Shown here: positions 26,577 through 35,617 of the stretch, in pieces | Layout: each line of letters opens with the position of its first letter | How positions within the stretch are numbered: position 1 is the first letter of the stretch | NCBI RefSeq assembly: GCF_002367995.1 | Contig: NZ_AP018207.1 | Location: 7,736,199 to 7,800,198, forward strand | Reading direction: 5' to 3' | DNA length: 64,000 nt | Origin: Calothrix brevissima NIES-22 | GTDB taxonomy: Bacteria > Cyanobacteriota > Cyanobacteriia > Cyanobacteriales > Nostocaceae | Position numbers and translations under genes: made by a program | Notes under the pieces: model-generated | Told to the model about the DNA's origin: nothing | Database searches by the model: none | What the model saw: the letters and a program-made list of their open reading frames with translations, nothing else

Positions 26577-27161
26577 TTAATTTGCAAAGCTCCATCTTTG
26601 ATCTGTATTTGAGCCGTTATCGCGGTTACGTCCAGACAGTTCGCAATCCCAAAGTTGCAATGCTGCACCATTTGTCTGACCTGGAGCACCAGCTACATCA
26701 ATACATTTACCAGACAAAGTATTTCTGATGAATCCATTAGCTGTAATTGTCCATTTTTGATCTGTATTTGAGCCGTTATCACGATTACGTCCAGACAGTT
26801 CGCAATCCCAAAGTTGCAATTTTGCAGCGTTAGTTCGCCCTGGAGCACCAGCTACGTCAATGCACTTCCCAGACAACGTATTCCTGATGAATCCACCACT
26901 TGTTAATATCCATTTTTGATCTGTAGTTGAATTGTTATCAGGGTTGATTCCACTTAATTCACAATCCCAAAGCTGTAATGCTGCACCGTTACTTCGCCCT
27001 GGAGCGCCAGCTACGTCAATGCACTTACCAGAGAATAAGTTGTTAATAAATCTTCCGTTAGTTCCTTGTGCTTCACCTGGTTGTTTGATGAGAAAAAGTG
27101 AAGTTGTAAGGCTAGAGAGTACGACGAGTAAACTAGGCAAAAACTTAGCAGAGAATCTCAT
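26577..27161 (-). CDS. Secreted ricin-type beta-trefoil lectin
   Basis: About 194 residues from MRFSAKFLPSLL; six codons further upstream also give a start (27179). The signal peptide ends near GEAQG. Three consecutive ~46-residue repeats follow, each with GKCIDVAGAPG, LQLWDCELSG and a Q-x-W motif (DQKW, DQKW, DQRW), which is a complete beta-trefoil (ricin B / CBM13). It likely binds carbohydrate outside the cytoplasmic membrane. It lies between the orphan tail repeat and xisC. There is no enzymatic partner, so it may be an adhesin-like or toxin-binding module; that is a guess. Confidence 0.88.
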   Translation of the reverse strand: MRFSAKFLPSLLVVLSSLTTSLFLIKQPGEAQGTNGRFINNLFSGKCIDVAGAPGRSNGAALQLWDCELSGINPDNNSTTDQKWILTSGGFIRNTLSGKCIDVAGAPGRTNAAKLQLWDCELSGRNRDNGSNTDQKWTITANGFIRNTLSGKCIDVAGAPGQTNGAALQLWDCELSGRNRDNGSNTDQRWSFAN

Positions 27162-27279
27162 GTAATTGTCCTTTGACAAAATGTCGAATAATTTAAATAC
27201 AGGCTAGTCTCCGTACTTCTGCTTTGTCAATGTTATAATTATTCACCAACAAGAGAAAAAAGCTTCCAGTTTGGTTTAT

Positions 27280-28764
27280 TTAGACATTCTCTGAAAATCT
27301 CAACTTTTCAACTTCCAACCTTAACCTTTCATTCTCCATCTTGAGCGCTAAGATTTCATTCTTCTGCAACTCAATTAATGCTTTCTGACTAATGACCTCA
27401 CCAAAGGCTTTTTTCCGATTTTCAATCCCAAACCATCTTTGATAAGTTTTTGTATGTTCATCAACAGTATGACCTAAATTGTCTGCTGCGGCTTTGATGG
27501 GGATTCCCTGAAGATGCGCTCGAATCGCGCAAGCATGACGCAAATCGTAGGGTTGAAACTCAATTCCCACTTTTCTAAACCATCTGGATATATCTCTCCG
27601 CATCCAATTAATATTTTGCACAGAGGCAATTTTTGTCACCTTTTTTTCTAAAATATTTAATGGCTTGGGATTTTGTAAATCAAATAATTCTATCCATTCT
27701 GGTACAAAAGGTATAACTTCTCGATATCCAGTTTTTGTATTTTTATTGACTTTCCAAGTATGGTCTATATTTTGGGGAGATATCCACCAATTAATATCAG
27801 GTTCTACAAATAATTCCCTTGGTCTTAACCCAAAGGTTGCTAACATCCCATACACCCAACGCCACATTTCCCAAGTGTCGATTTCATCGCTGATGTTTGT
27901 ATTTTTGCGGTTGAGGGCGAATTTTTCAAATAGGTGAAAAGCAGAGATTATTTTATCATCTTCGGGGATTTCTCGATGGGCAGGAGTGACATTATCCCGT
28001 GTGACATCGAGTGTAAATCCTAACTGAAAAGTTTTAATAAAAACAGAAGTTACGGCTATCAGTTCATTTTTTTTATTTCCCTGAAATGAATTAATAATTT
28101 CCTCAAAGTTATTTTTTGTGGCTAAAGTCGTTAAAGGAAAGTTTCTTTTAATTACAGATATATAGTTAGCAAAAGTATTTTGACTGGTGATAGTCTGCTG
28201 ACGGTTTTGATAATATTTTTCGGCAAATTTATCTAATAATTCCCCAATAGTTTTTATCTCTTGCTTCTCTCTTGACTTAATTCCTAAATACTTCTCATTC
28301 CACTGGAAAGTATGACGGGCGATTAATTTACCCAACTCGTAACTTTCTTCAATTGCAGTTTTTAATCCCTCTAAATTTGCTGGTATCCCTAAAGACAAGT
28401 CATACTGCTTTTTTTCTTTACCTAAACTGCGATCGCCTGGTTTTAACGGTAGGGTAGCTCGTAACTGAAGAGAATTGCCAGTTTGTTTAATGCTAACTCT
28501 AATTCTATCCCTTTTTAAATTACTATTAGCTTCGACTAACTTCTGCTCAAAAACTGCTTGATACTGTAGTTCTGTTGCTTTAATTTTCGCCATTATTCCC
28601 CTGTAGCTACCGTCTGTGGTGCTGTGCGGCTCAAAATCTGCAAACATATCGGCGAACAAATCCCTTGAGTCTGCATTTGCAGATTCATCTGTAGATAGGG
28701 GATATGTCTTTGATATTAAATTTTGGCGATAGCAATTACCCTGATTTTGATTTTGCTCGCTCAT
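27280..28764 (-). CDS. xisC: XisC-like tyrosine recombinase of the hupL element
   Basis: 494 residues, typical of the XisA/XisC group. The C-terminal catalytic domain has box I ATFGLRPREL (R314), a lysine-bearing hairpin (KVNKNTKTGYREV), box II YDLRHACAIRA (R409), LGHTVDEH (H432) and the nucleophile in TKTYQRWF (Y441). The usual first histidine of box II (HxxR) is tyrosine (Y406), which I recall as a peculiarity of this group. A C-terminal coiled coil follows. Its start lies ~116 bases from the right 17-bp repeat. Expected role: excision of the hupL element in differentiating heterocysts. Confidence 0.92.
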   Translation of the reverse strand: MSEQNQNQGNCYRQNLISKTYPLSTDESANADSRDLFADMFADFEPHSTTDGSYRGIMAKIKATELQYQAVFEQKLVEANSNLKRDRIRVSIKQTGNSLQLRATLPLKPGDRSLGKEKKQYDLSLGIPANLEGLKTAIEESYELGKLIARHTFQWNEKYLGIKSREKQEIKTIGELLDKFAEKYYQNRQQTITSQNTFANYISVIKRNFPLTTLATKNNFEEIINSFQGNKKNELIAVTSVFIKTFQLGFTLDVTRDNVTPAHREIPEDDKIISAFHLFEKFALNRKNTNISDEIDTWEMWRWVYGMLATFGLRPRELFVEPDINWWISPQNIDHTWKVNKNTKTGYREVIPFVPEWIELFDLQNPKPLNILEKKVTKIASVQNINWMRRDISRWFRKVGIEFQPYDLRHACAIRAHLQGIPIKAAADNLGHTVDEHTKTYQRWFGIENRKKAFGEVISQKALIELQKNEILALKMENERLRLEVEKLRFSENV

Positions 28765-28879
28765 TCCCTAAATATTCCCTTATTTATAAGCTGAAATAGT
28801 GAAAATAAAATGTTCTTGCCGAGCAAAATTACTTTACATAACAAGTTACTCATGAACATTTTCAGCATATCACCAGTTA

Positions 28880-28896
28880 CCACAGCAGTTATATGG
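28880..28896. repeat. hupL element direct repeat, right copy
   Basis: CCACAGCAGTTATATGG, identical to 16997-17013. The crossover in this repeat keeps the hupL frame: AGC AGT TAT ATG is read in phase on both sides. Confidence 0.93.
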
Positions 28897-29981
28897 TGCC
28901 TGGTGGTGTGATGTGCGCCCCCACCCTGACTGATATTACTCGCGCTTGGTCGTTGTTAGAATATTTCCGCACCAACTGGTTAGAACCTGTATGGTTAGGT
29001 TGTTCTCTAGAACGTTATGAGGAAATTCAGACTTATGACGACTTTATGAACTGGCTAGACGAAGACCGGAAGCATCGGGATTCGGACTTGGGTTTATATT
29101 GGCGCATGGGTTTGGATATCGGTTTGGATCGATATGGTGCAGGTGTGGGTAAATATGTCACATGGGGATATTTACCTCACGAGGACAAATACCAAAACCC
29201 CACAATTGAAGGGCGCAACGCCGCCATGATTATGAAAAGTGGAGTGTATGACAGTTTTACTAATACTCATACCTTGATGGATCATACCTTTACCCGTGAG
29301 AATACTACTCACTCTTGGTATGATGAAGGCACAGCAGATATTCACCCCTTCGATCGCACTACTAATCCGATCCAAAAGAATACTAAAGACTTTGATAATG
29401 CTTATTCTTGGTCTACTTCTGTGCGTCACCAAGACTTTGGACGTTTAGAAGTTGGTGCTTTATCACGCCAATTAGTTGCAGGTGGTAAGCATGGAGAACC
29501 TTGGCAACATCAAGATGGGTTTATCCTCGATGTATTCAAACAAATGGGTGGTGCTAGTATCCATGTGCGTCAATTAGCCAGAGTTCACGAACTGGTGAAG
29601 CTATATCGTCAAGCTGAACATTGCTTAAGGGAATTCAAATTAAACGATCCCTGGTATATTAGACCGAAAGAGAAAGATGGTAGAGGTTGGGGTGCAACTG
29701 AAGCTGCCAGAGGTTGTTTAAGCCACTGGGTAGAAGTAGAGGGTGGTAAGATTAAGAACTACCAAGTGATTGCACCAACTACTTGGAACGTCGGCCCCCG
29801 TGATGGTGAAGGTGCAAGAGGCCCAATTGAGGAAGCTTTAGTTGGTACGCCAATTTACGATCCGAGAGATCCAGTAGAAGTAGGTCACGTAGCGCGATCG
29901 TTTGACTCTTGTTTGGTGTGTACAGTTCACGCCCACGATGCGAAAACTGGTGAAGAACTGGCACGTTTTCGGACTGCTTAG
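28884..29981 (+). CDS. hupL: Uptake hydrogenase large subunit, 3' part
   Basis: 365 codons continuing HupL from inside the right repeat (SSYM then VPGGVMCAPTLTDITRAW). The second nickel-ligand motif is near the end: FDSCLVCTVHAHD, with DxCxxC preceding the His typical of the C-terminal cleavage site; HupW should remove the residues after VHAH. No start codon of its own is expected, and the ATG at 28893 is internal. After excision it joins the 5' part to give 531 residues. A hairpin follows the stop. Confidence 0.95.
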   Translation, partial: SSYMVPGGVMCAPTLTDITRAWSLLEYFRTNWLEPVWLGCSLERYEEIQTYDDFMNWLDEDRKHRDSDLGLYWRMGLDIGLDRYGAGVGKYVTWGYLPHEDKYQNPTIEGRNAAMIMKSGVYDSFTNTHTLMDHTFTRENTTHSWYDEGTADIHPFDRTTNPIQKNTKDFDNAYSWSTSVRHQDFGRLEVGALSRQLVAGGKHGEPWQHQDGFILDVFKQMGGASIHVRQLARVHELVKLYRQAEHCLREFKLNDPWYIRPKEKDGRGWGATEAARGCLSHWVEVEGGKIKNYQVIAPTTWNVGPRDGEGARGPIEEALVGTPIYDPRDPVEVGHVARSFDSCLVCTVHAHDAKTGEELARFRTA

Positions 29982-29988
29982 ATTCAGT

Positions 29989-30021
29989 TAATAGCTAATG
30001 GTGAGTAATCATTAGCTATTA
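29989..30021 (+). terminator. Hairpin after hupL
   Basis: TAATAGCTAATG and CATTAGCTATTA form a 12-bp perfect stem with a 9-base loop, 8 bases after the hupL stop. There is no T-run, so it may be an mRNA 3' stabiliser rather than a strict terminator. Confidence 0.5.
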
Positions 30022-30255
30022 GCATGATACACAGTATTAATAGTGAGAATATCAAAGTTTACGAACTGTATAATTACATAGCAAACCATGTTTAATAGCG
30101 ATCAATTATCGTATATATATGGTTTTAAGACCCCTTCGCCTTGTAGTAGCCCAATTAGTAGGTTTTTACATCACCGACTGAAAATGTCTTTAATTTTGAA
30201 TTTTGAATTTTGAATTATTAATTTGCCTTGTCGATATCACCAAACAGCGATCGCC

Positions 30256-30918
30256 TTACATTGTCATATTCAACAGCCAATATAACCAAAATACAATATG
30301 AACACCTGCTATCAGCCAAAACACAACTTGATAGGAAACTTTGCTTGTCTTATGACGTAGTATCTGTTGCGCCACAAACCCACCTAACCATCCGCCTGCA
30401 GTTTCACATATATGTAAAGTATTTTCTGATACCCGCCATTTACCTTGTTTTGCACGAGATTTATCGTCAGCATATAGTGCAAAGGTAATTAAACTCATGA
30501 GAAGATAAATAATCAACGGAATTGGGTTGCTAGCTTTGATGAGAATAAAAATAGAACCCAAAACAGGTAGTAAAGATAGCAGCAAAGTCTTGAATACTAA
30601 GGGTAAAAATTTCTTGATTCGCTTCTTGATCCGCTTGATTTGAGACTGTGCTGGTTTGCGAGAATATGAGGAATTAACTATAGGTGCTGGTGTTCCCCCT
30701 TGAATAGAAGCCTTACAGGCACTTAGTTTACCGTTTTTATTAACTACTAGTTGATATTGAATTAAATCTCCTACTTGGGGACGATGATTAACATTCTTAA
30801 ATGCGCTGATGTGAATAAAGACTTCTTCACTACCATCGCTAGGTTGTATGAAACCAAACCCCCGGTTGTCTATCCATCTAATTATTTGACCTTTACTGAA
30901 AACGGGTTTCATGAACAA
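30256..30918 (-). CDS. Cold-shock-domain / DUF1294 membrane protein
   Basis: 220 residues. The N-terminal ~70 residues are a cold-shock domain (KGQIIRWIDNRGFGFIQPSD, VFIHISAF) that binds single-stranded nucleic acid. A basic linker (KRIKKRIKKF) leads to several membrane segments and the DUF1294 pattern (ADDKSRAKQGKWRVSENTLH, GGWLGGFVAQQILRHKTSK). It may tether RNA binding to the membrane; physiological role unknown. It is convergent with hupL and monocistronic. Confidence 0.85.
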   Translation of the reverse strand: MFMKPVFSKGQIIRWIDNRGFGFIQPSDGSEEVFIHISAFKNVNHRPQVGDLIQYQLVVNKNGKLSACKASIQGGTPAPIVNSSYSRKPAQSQIKRIKKRIKKFLPLVFKTLLLSLLPVLGSIFILIKASNPIPLIIYLLMSLITFALYADDKSRAKQGKWRVSENTLHICETAGGWLGGFVAQQILRHKTSKVSYQVVFWLIAGVHIVFWLYWLLNMTM

Positions 30919-31171
30919 GCTTTGTGAAAATACTTGCTTATATTGTGCCCATTTATCAATAAATAAACAATCACAAGGTTACTTTTATATATTGTGCGAT
31001 CGCTTTAGCTAAAATAGTTGTATTTTATACAATCTCAAAGCGATCGCCCTTGTATCCTCACGATCCCCAAAGTAACCTATGGGCAGCTAATTCATAATAT
31101 TTGCCTACAATGTACATTGATTCCTCATCAAGAACCAATGTACATTGACAGTAGAAATTACTACTTATGCC

Positions 31172-31612
31172 CTATTTACCAAAAGCATCTTTAACGCTAT
31201 CTACAGCACGTTCAACAGCATTCTTAGTGTTGTCTACAGCTTTTTGAGTGCGTGCTGCGTCTTCTTCTGCTCTGCGTTCAATTGTCGCTCTGTCTTTTTT
31301 GGCTTTGCGCTCTACAAAACTACCATCGTTATCGTTAGCGCGTTCAACTTTACGAGCATTTTTATTTGCAGTTTCTTCAACTTTATCTGCTGCGTCGCGG
31401 ATAAAATTCTTCGCGCGTCCAGCATCTTCACTAGCTTTATTTTGAATGCGATCGCCTGCGTCTGCTGAGGCAATTACAATCGGATTAGCCATTGCTGTGG
31501 TATTCGCCAAAAATCCACCATGCCAAACAACAGCGAATGCTGACAAGCAAAATAGAGTTGTAGCTAGCCAACGACCTACAGTAGAGAGCTTTTTGGTAAA
31601 ATAATTTAGTTG
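31172..31612 (-). CDS. Secreted charged helical protein, unknown
   Basis: About 146 residues from MQLNYFTKKLSTVGRW. A hydrophobic segment (WLATTLFCLSAFAVVWHGGF) is a signal peptide or anchor ending near TAMA. The rest is Ala/Lys/Glu/Asp-rich with irregular 11-residue-like repeats (DAGDRIQNKASEDAGRAKNF, DAADKVEETANKNARK), resembling stress-type LEA/CsbD proteins in composition but without a firm family match. Confidence 0.6.
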   Translation of the reverse strand, partial: QLNYFTKKLSTVGRWLATTLFCLSAFAVVWHGGFLANTTAMANPIVIASADAGDRIQNKASEDAGRAKNFIRDAADKVEETANKNARKVERANDNDGSFVERKAKKDRATIERRAEEDAARTQKAVDNTKNAVERAVDSVKDAFGK

Positions 31613-31988
31613 CATAGAATACAATCTCCTTTAGATTTAGCATTCTATTTTTACTGCATCAGACTCATCAGCTAAAACGCACCTGAGACAGAGGTTATAA
31701 GTTTATTACCTGTCGAAAGAATTAGCTCTTTCTACAGAGTTAGTTAAAGTTAGCCATTCACGCTAGGTTTTGGCACAAATAAGCATGAAAATTTCTCTTC
31801 CCTAGCCCCTAGCCCCTAGCCCCTATAAAACGACTTGTGATAAAAAATTATCTTTCCAGCCAAATTGGCGTGGAAAATTGAGTGAAGTCTGTAAGAATAA
31901 AACTGTATAAAAAACCATTTTAAATTTATCACTCAAGCGCAGTTATTCAAACTTGTTTTAACTTATCATCCTTGAGCAAAATACTAAC
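31613..31988. other. Intergenic gap with short tandem repeat
   Basis: The only structure is three tandem CCCTAGC-type units at about 31800-31823 (CCTAGCCCCTAGCCCCTAGC), a repeat seen again near 33893-33940. It contains the divergent promoters of the helical protein and the RTX gene; no motif identified. Confidence 0.45.
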
Positions 31989-32621
31989 ATGGCAATTATC
32001 AATGGCAATGAGGGGAATAATTTTCTCCTTGGTACCATCCATAACGATCGCATTCATGGCTTTGGCGGTTCAGATGTGCTGATTGGTGGTTTGGGTCAAG
32101 ATAGCCTGGATGGCGGCGATGGTAACGATTATCTGTATGGAGGAAAAGGTAAAGATACTCTCATTGGTGGCGCAGGTCAGGATACTCTTCTTGGTGGACT
32201 TGGTGATGATATCCTCATTGGAGTGAATCTTGCTGACGATCAACCAGGTCAGTTAGAGCGGGATACCTTAATTGGTGGTGCAGGCAATGACACCTTCGTT
32301 TTAGGAGATCCCTTTAGAGTTTACTATGATGACAGCAAGATTCGATTTATTGTCGCACCACCTCCTACAGAACCCCCACCAAGTTATGCTTTAATTGCTG
32401 ATTTTGAGCCTGGTAAAGATGTTATTCAACTCAAAGGAGGCATAAATTATCAGCTACTAGATGTGAATTTACCTAATGGAGTTTCTGGTTTAGGGATATT
32501 CTTTGATGCTGATAGTGTTAAAGATAATGGTGCTGAACAATTAATAGGTATTATTCAAAGCCAGCAATCTTTAGATAGCCTACAAATTAATCTAGGTCGA
32601 GCCATCACAACAATCACTTAA
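31989..32621 (+). CDS. RTX calcium-binding repeat protein
   Basis: 210 residues. Residues ~20-105 hold nonapeptide repeats ([39 protein letters not shown]) that bind Ca2+ in a beta-roll. The remainder follows the common cyanobacterial tail ([13 protein letters not shown] ... YQLLD). No signal peptide; secretion would be by a type I system through the C-terminus. No enzymatic domain, so it is a short stand-alone RTX protein. A terminator follows. Confidence 0.85.
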   Translation: MAIINGNEGNNFLLGTIHNDRIHGFGGSDVLIGGLGQDSLDGGDGNDYLYGGKGKDTLIGGAGQDTLLGGLGDDILIGVNLADDQPGQLERDTLIGGAGNDTFVLGDPFRVYYDDSKIRFIVAPPPTEPPPSYALIADFEPGKDVIQLKGGINYQLLDVNLPNGVSGLGIFFDADSVKDNGAEQLIGIIQSQQSLDSLQINLGRAITTIT

Positions 32622-32641
32622 ATGAAAATCGAGAGCCTCGT

Positions 32642-32673
32642 ATCCCCAGCTTATTTAAGTTGGGGATTTTTTT
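32642..32673 (+). terminator. Terminator after the RTX gene
   Basis: ATCCCCA ... TTGGGGAT stem followed by a run of T. Confidence 0.75.
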
Positions 32674-32836
32674 CAATGGTAGCGATCGCTAATATTGCTT
32701 CTATGATAATGCTCCCTGAGTGAAGCCAAAACTAAATTATGCAATAGCCGTAGCTTAACACACTAAAACTGCTCTACACATTGCGTTAGGCTTGCCTTAA
32801 TTCACTGCAAAAAATTGAAATCTATAAGGTAAGCTT

Positions 32837-33259
32837 GTGTCTGATATTGCGCTACATAAATATCTCCCTCGCCTTCCCGATATCGCCCTGCAAGAATTTA
32901 CAGAATGGTGTGTTTTAGAACAGGCAAAAACAGCAGGATTTAACTTTACTCCTGATAATAGTAAGTTACAAAACTTACCACCACAAGAATATATTCCCAA
33001 GCTGATTGAGCAGTTTATGAAAGTCAAACCAGACCCAATTAAAGCGGGTTTAGTGGCTGCGATCGCCGGAAAAGAAGCCGACCAACATAATTTATCGGGC
33101 GTAGCAGCTTTAACTGATTTTATTTCTATTTATGTCAAATACTTAGTACCAAAAGACGGTACTACCCCTGACCAAGCCAAGGCTTTATTGTTAGAAGCAG
33201 CACAAAAACAATGCGAGCAACTAACTCAAATTGCCAAAAAACATGGTGTAGAGTTTTAG
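32837..33259 (+). CDS. Conserved helical protein upstream of hupW, unknown
   Basis: 140 residues from a GTG start (SDIALHKYLPRLPDIALQEF), mostly helical, no membrane segment or metal motif. It precedes hupW by 77 bases on the same strand and may be co-transcribed, which would hint at hydrogenase maturation or regulation; this is positional inference only. I do not recognise the family. Confidence 0.6.
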   Translation: MSDIALHKYLPRLPDIALQEFTEWCVLEQAKTAGFNFTPDNSKLQNLPPQEYIPKLIEQFMKVKPDPIKAGLVAAIAGKEADQHNLSGVAALTDFISIYVKYLVPKDGTTPDQAKALLLEAAQKQCEQLTQIAKKHGVEF

Positions 33260-33336
33260 TTTGTAAATAACTAATTTTCAGATATAATAAACATTAGGGA
33301 CACAATCGGTTGTGCCCCTAAAAGCCATCCATAACA

Positions 33337-33810
33337 ATGCTAACTATTATTGGTTGTGGTAATCTCAATCGCAGCGATGACGCTGTAGGCGTAATTATTG
33401 CCCAACGCCTACAAAAATATCTAGCCGAAAATCCTCATCCCAACGTGCGAATTTACGACTGTGGAACCGCCGGGATGGAAGTGATGTTTCAAGCTAGAGG
33501 AAGCAAACAACTCATTATTATTGATGCTAGTTCGACAGCTTCCGAACCAGGTGCAGTATTTAAGGTTCCAGGAAAAGAATTAGAAGCTTTACCGGAACCT
33601 AGTTATAACTTGCATGATTTTCGTTGGGATAATGCTTTAGCCGCCGGACGGAAAATCTTTCACAATGACTTTCCCGAAGAGGTGACAGTGTACCTCATCG
33701 AAGCAGCAAATCTAGATTTGGGATTAGAATTAAGTCCTGCGGTGAAACATTCTGCGGAACTAGTTTTTGAAGAGGTAGCTGCAACCATCAGACAGATTGT
33801 TGACTGTTGA
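33337..33810 (+). CDS. hupW: Hydrogenase maturation protease
   Basis: 157 residues of the HyaD/HupD-type endopeptidase family. The start LTIIGCGNLNRSDDAVGVI contains the G-N-x-x-R-x-D-D metal-binding motif, and IYDCGTAGMEVMF and LIIIDASSTAS follow family blocks. It cleaves the C-terminal extension of HupL after nickel insertion, consistent with hupSL ~3.4 kb upstream. The last residues (VDC) and the stop are provided by a tandem heptanucleotide repeat. Confidence 0.9.
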   Translation: MLTIIGCGNLNRSDDAVGVIIAQRLQKYLAENPHPNVRIYDCGTAGMEVMFQARGSKQLIIIDASSTASEPGAVFKVPGKELEALPEPSYNLHDFRWDNALAAGRKIFHNDFPEEVTVYLIEAANLDLGLELSPAVKHSAELVFEEVAATIRQIVDC

Positions 33811-33840
33811 CTGTTGACTGTTGACTGTTGACTGTTGACT
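33799..33840. repeat. TTGACTG tandem repeat
   Basis: About six perfect copies of a heptamer, beginning inside the last codons of hupW. This is the short tandem repeat type typical of Nostocales. Confidence 0.9.
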
Positions 33841-33937
33841 TCCAAGACAGCTAAATACGAGAACATCTCACAAACCAGGCTATGAAAATTTCTCTTCCCT
33901 AGCCTCTAGCCTCTAGTCCCTAGCCTCTCTAGCCTCT

Positions 33938-34312
33938 CTAGCCGGCTAAATCACGATAAACAGATAATTCATCTACCCGCATTTCAAAAGGTATACCTTG
34001 GCTTTCGGGAGGACAAACGCGAATTTTAGCGCTGCTGACGATGGGATTAAGAATAGCCGCCATTGGGACGATTTTTTGTAAAACGCGCCAGTTGGTGACA
34101 GGATCGGTACATTCGATGACTAGTACCATAACAGTGGCTTGGGTAGTCATATACCAACGACAGCTAGATAATAGGTTTTGAATAGTGCGATCGCAGGCTT
34201 CGTAAAAGTATCTGCTAATCGAATATTCTAGTTGCTGACGGAGAATAATATCTGCTGAAGTTAGCTGCATTGGATGAGAATCATCTTGTGGAGAGAAAAT
34301 TTCTTTAGTCAT
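33938..34312 (-). CDS. Conserved cyanobacterial protein, unknown
   Basis: 124 residues. Features: an amphipathic early segment (ILRQQLEYSISRYFYEACDR), then a beta-rich part (ATVMVLVIECTDPVTNWRVL). No motif I can assign. It is the last gene of an apparent three-gene operon (ankyrin, SagB-like, this), 18 bases downstream of the SagB-like gene. Confidence 0.6.
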   Translation of the reverse strand: MTKEIFSPQDDSHPMQLTSADIILRQQLEYSISRYFYEACDRTIQNLLSSCRWYMTTQATVMVLVIECTDPVTNWRVLQKIVPMAAILNPIVSSAKIRVCPPESQGIPFEMRVDELSVYRDLAG

Positions 34313-34330
34313 TGCTGTTGAGTTCCTTAA

Positions 34331-35617
34331 TTATGTACCAATTGCCATTGCATAGAGTACATCTTTGTTAGTTTCCAAGAACTCTTGAGTTTCATCATCA
34401 TAGAAAGCACCAATCCCACTACAATGAATACCCCAAAAATTGCTAACAAGATAAACTCTTTGCCCTAAAAAACCAGCTATTTGCATAGCTGTTTGATAAT
34501 TTATATAGTCGGACACAAAAAATAAAGTTACTGCACTGTCTTTGGCGATCGCTTGATTGATGCACAAGTAACCTGTTTTTTCCCTAAAATTGCCCGCCTT
34601 GATGAGATGCTTTCCCTTGTATAATCCTGGCGTCATTCCCCTGACTTGATGCACAACAGAATAAATCTCTATTTCTTCAATATTCTCTGAGGGTATTGGC
34701 TGTGTAAGATGTTGCAATATCCGCCAATAATTTTCTTGAGAAATCGACTGTTGATAAAATCGCCTACTTGAGCGTCTCATCCAAACAGTCTGAAAGAATT
34801 TATCCTTGTCAAAGTTGAATTGGGGATGCACTAATTTTTGTTGGCGACTTTTCTGGAGAGATGTTTTTTGATAGCCTGATTCTATAAACTCATTGGCTTC
34901 AAAATAATCAGTGCCACAGACAAAAGGAACTTGCAACCTTAAATGTCTGATTTTCTTTTCTTGCACCGTCCCCGAAATCGCACAAGCGCTAACAAACTCT
35001 TTATTCTCAAACCCTAAAGCTGCATTGAGAGCGAGTTTATCAAAATCGAAAATTAACTGTATCTCTTTGTCGTGAATGTAGGCTGAAGCAGCAATTGCAC
35101 CTAAATGGTGTCCGCTATCAAGCCAACAATATCTCAGGCTCCTGTCTTTATATTTCCAGCTAGACCTATAATAAACACAACTAATTAAAAAAATGAATCC
35201 ATTAATACATTTTCCTGGTATTACATAATTCTCTAGCCCATCATCTATTAATTCATAGATGAGAGTTAGACAATTATTCTCAACTTCTAAATGATATATC
35301 CCATTCACAAATCCTTCAATACCGCGAATCTGGACATAAACCTCAGTTGGATATAAAGCCCCAGCAGATGGATTAACGCGCAGTTTTTGTATCCCATCCT
35401 TATACATTTTCTCCAGAGTAACAGTACTGGTTAAGTTAATAAAAGAGTGATTGGGATTATTGAGATTTAATTTCACTCGTCTATAAAACTTTGGGTAAAA
35501 TTTAAAAGCCGCAGGTTGAGTTGATGCATCAACATAATTTGGATCGAGCTGCACCGATAAGTAAGAATGCTTTGTTGCTTGATGATAATCTGACTCTGAA
35601 AGCTTACTTTGAGGCAT
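34331..35617 (-). CDS. SagB/ThcOx-type two-domain nitroreductase-like protein
   Basis: 428 residues. The first half has the flavin-site motif LRVNPSAGALYPTEVY of SagB-like oxidoreductases. The second half repeats a nitroreductase-like layout (RRSSRRFYQQSISQENYWRI ... VRGMTPGLYKG ... GIGAFYDDE). Such FMN enzymes oxidise azolines in ribosomal peptide pathways, but no precursor peptide or cyclodehydratase is visible nearby, so the substrate is unknown. The start overlaps the ankyrin gene stop by 14 bases (translational coupling). Its position between the hup and nif clusters raises a possible link to nitrogenase function; this is conjecture. Confidence 0.8.
   Translation of the reverse strand: MPQSKLSESDYHQATKHSYLSVQLDPNYVDASTQPAAFKFYPKFYRRVKLNLNNPNHSFINLTSTVTLEKMYKDGIQKLRVNPSAGALYPTEVYVQIRGIEGFVNGIYHLEVENNCLTLIYELIDDGLENYVIPGKCINGFIFLISCVYYRSSWKYKDRSLRYCWLDSGHHLGAIAASAYIHDKEIQLIFDFDKLALNAALGFENKEFVSACAISGTVQEKKIRHLRLQVPFVCGTDYFEANEFIESGYQKTSLQKSRQQKLVHPQFNFDKDKFFQTVWMRRSSRRFYQQSISQENYWRILQHLTQPIPSENIEEIEIYSVVHQVRGMTPGLYKGKHLIKAGNFREKTGYLCINQAIAKDSAVTLFFVSDYINYQTAMQIAGFLGQRVYLVSNFWGIHCSGIGAFYDDETQEFLETNKDVLYAMAIGT

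Larger units (their letters stand above)
16997..28896. mobile_element. hupL excision element, 11.9 kb
   Basis: Bounded by identical 17-bp direct repeats 11,883 bp apart (start to start). The xisC-like gene lies next to the right repeat. Cargo: three AAA-like/nuclease genes, two TIR genes with partner genes, an ACP-like gene and a secreted lectin. The Anabaena 7120 hupL element is known to be removed during heterocyst differentiation by XisC; the same is inferred here. The predicted circle keeps one repeat and the chromosome regains an intact hupL. Confidence 0.92.

Noticed and set aside
16503-29981. hupL as a pseudogene
   Set aside because: Identical 17-bp repeats and an XisC-like gene show a reversible split; the joined frame is complete and of normal length.
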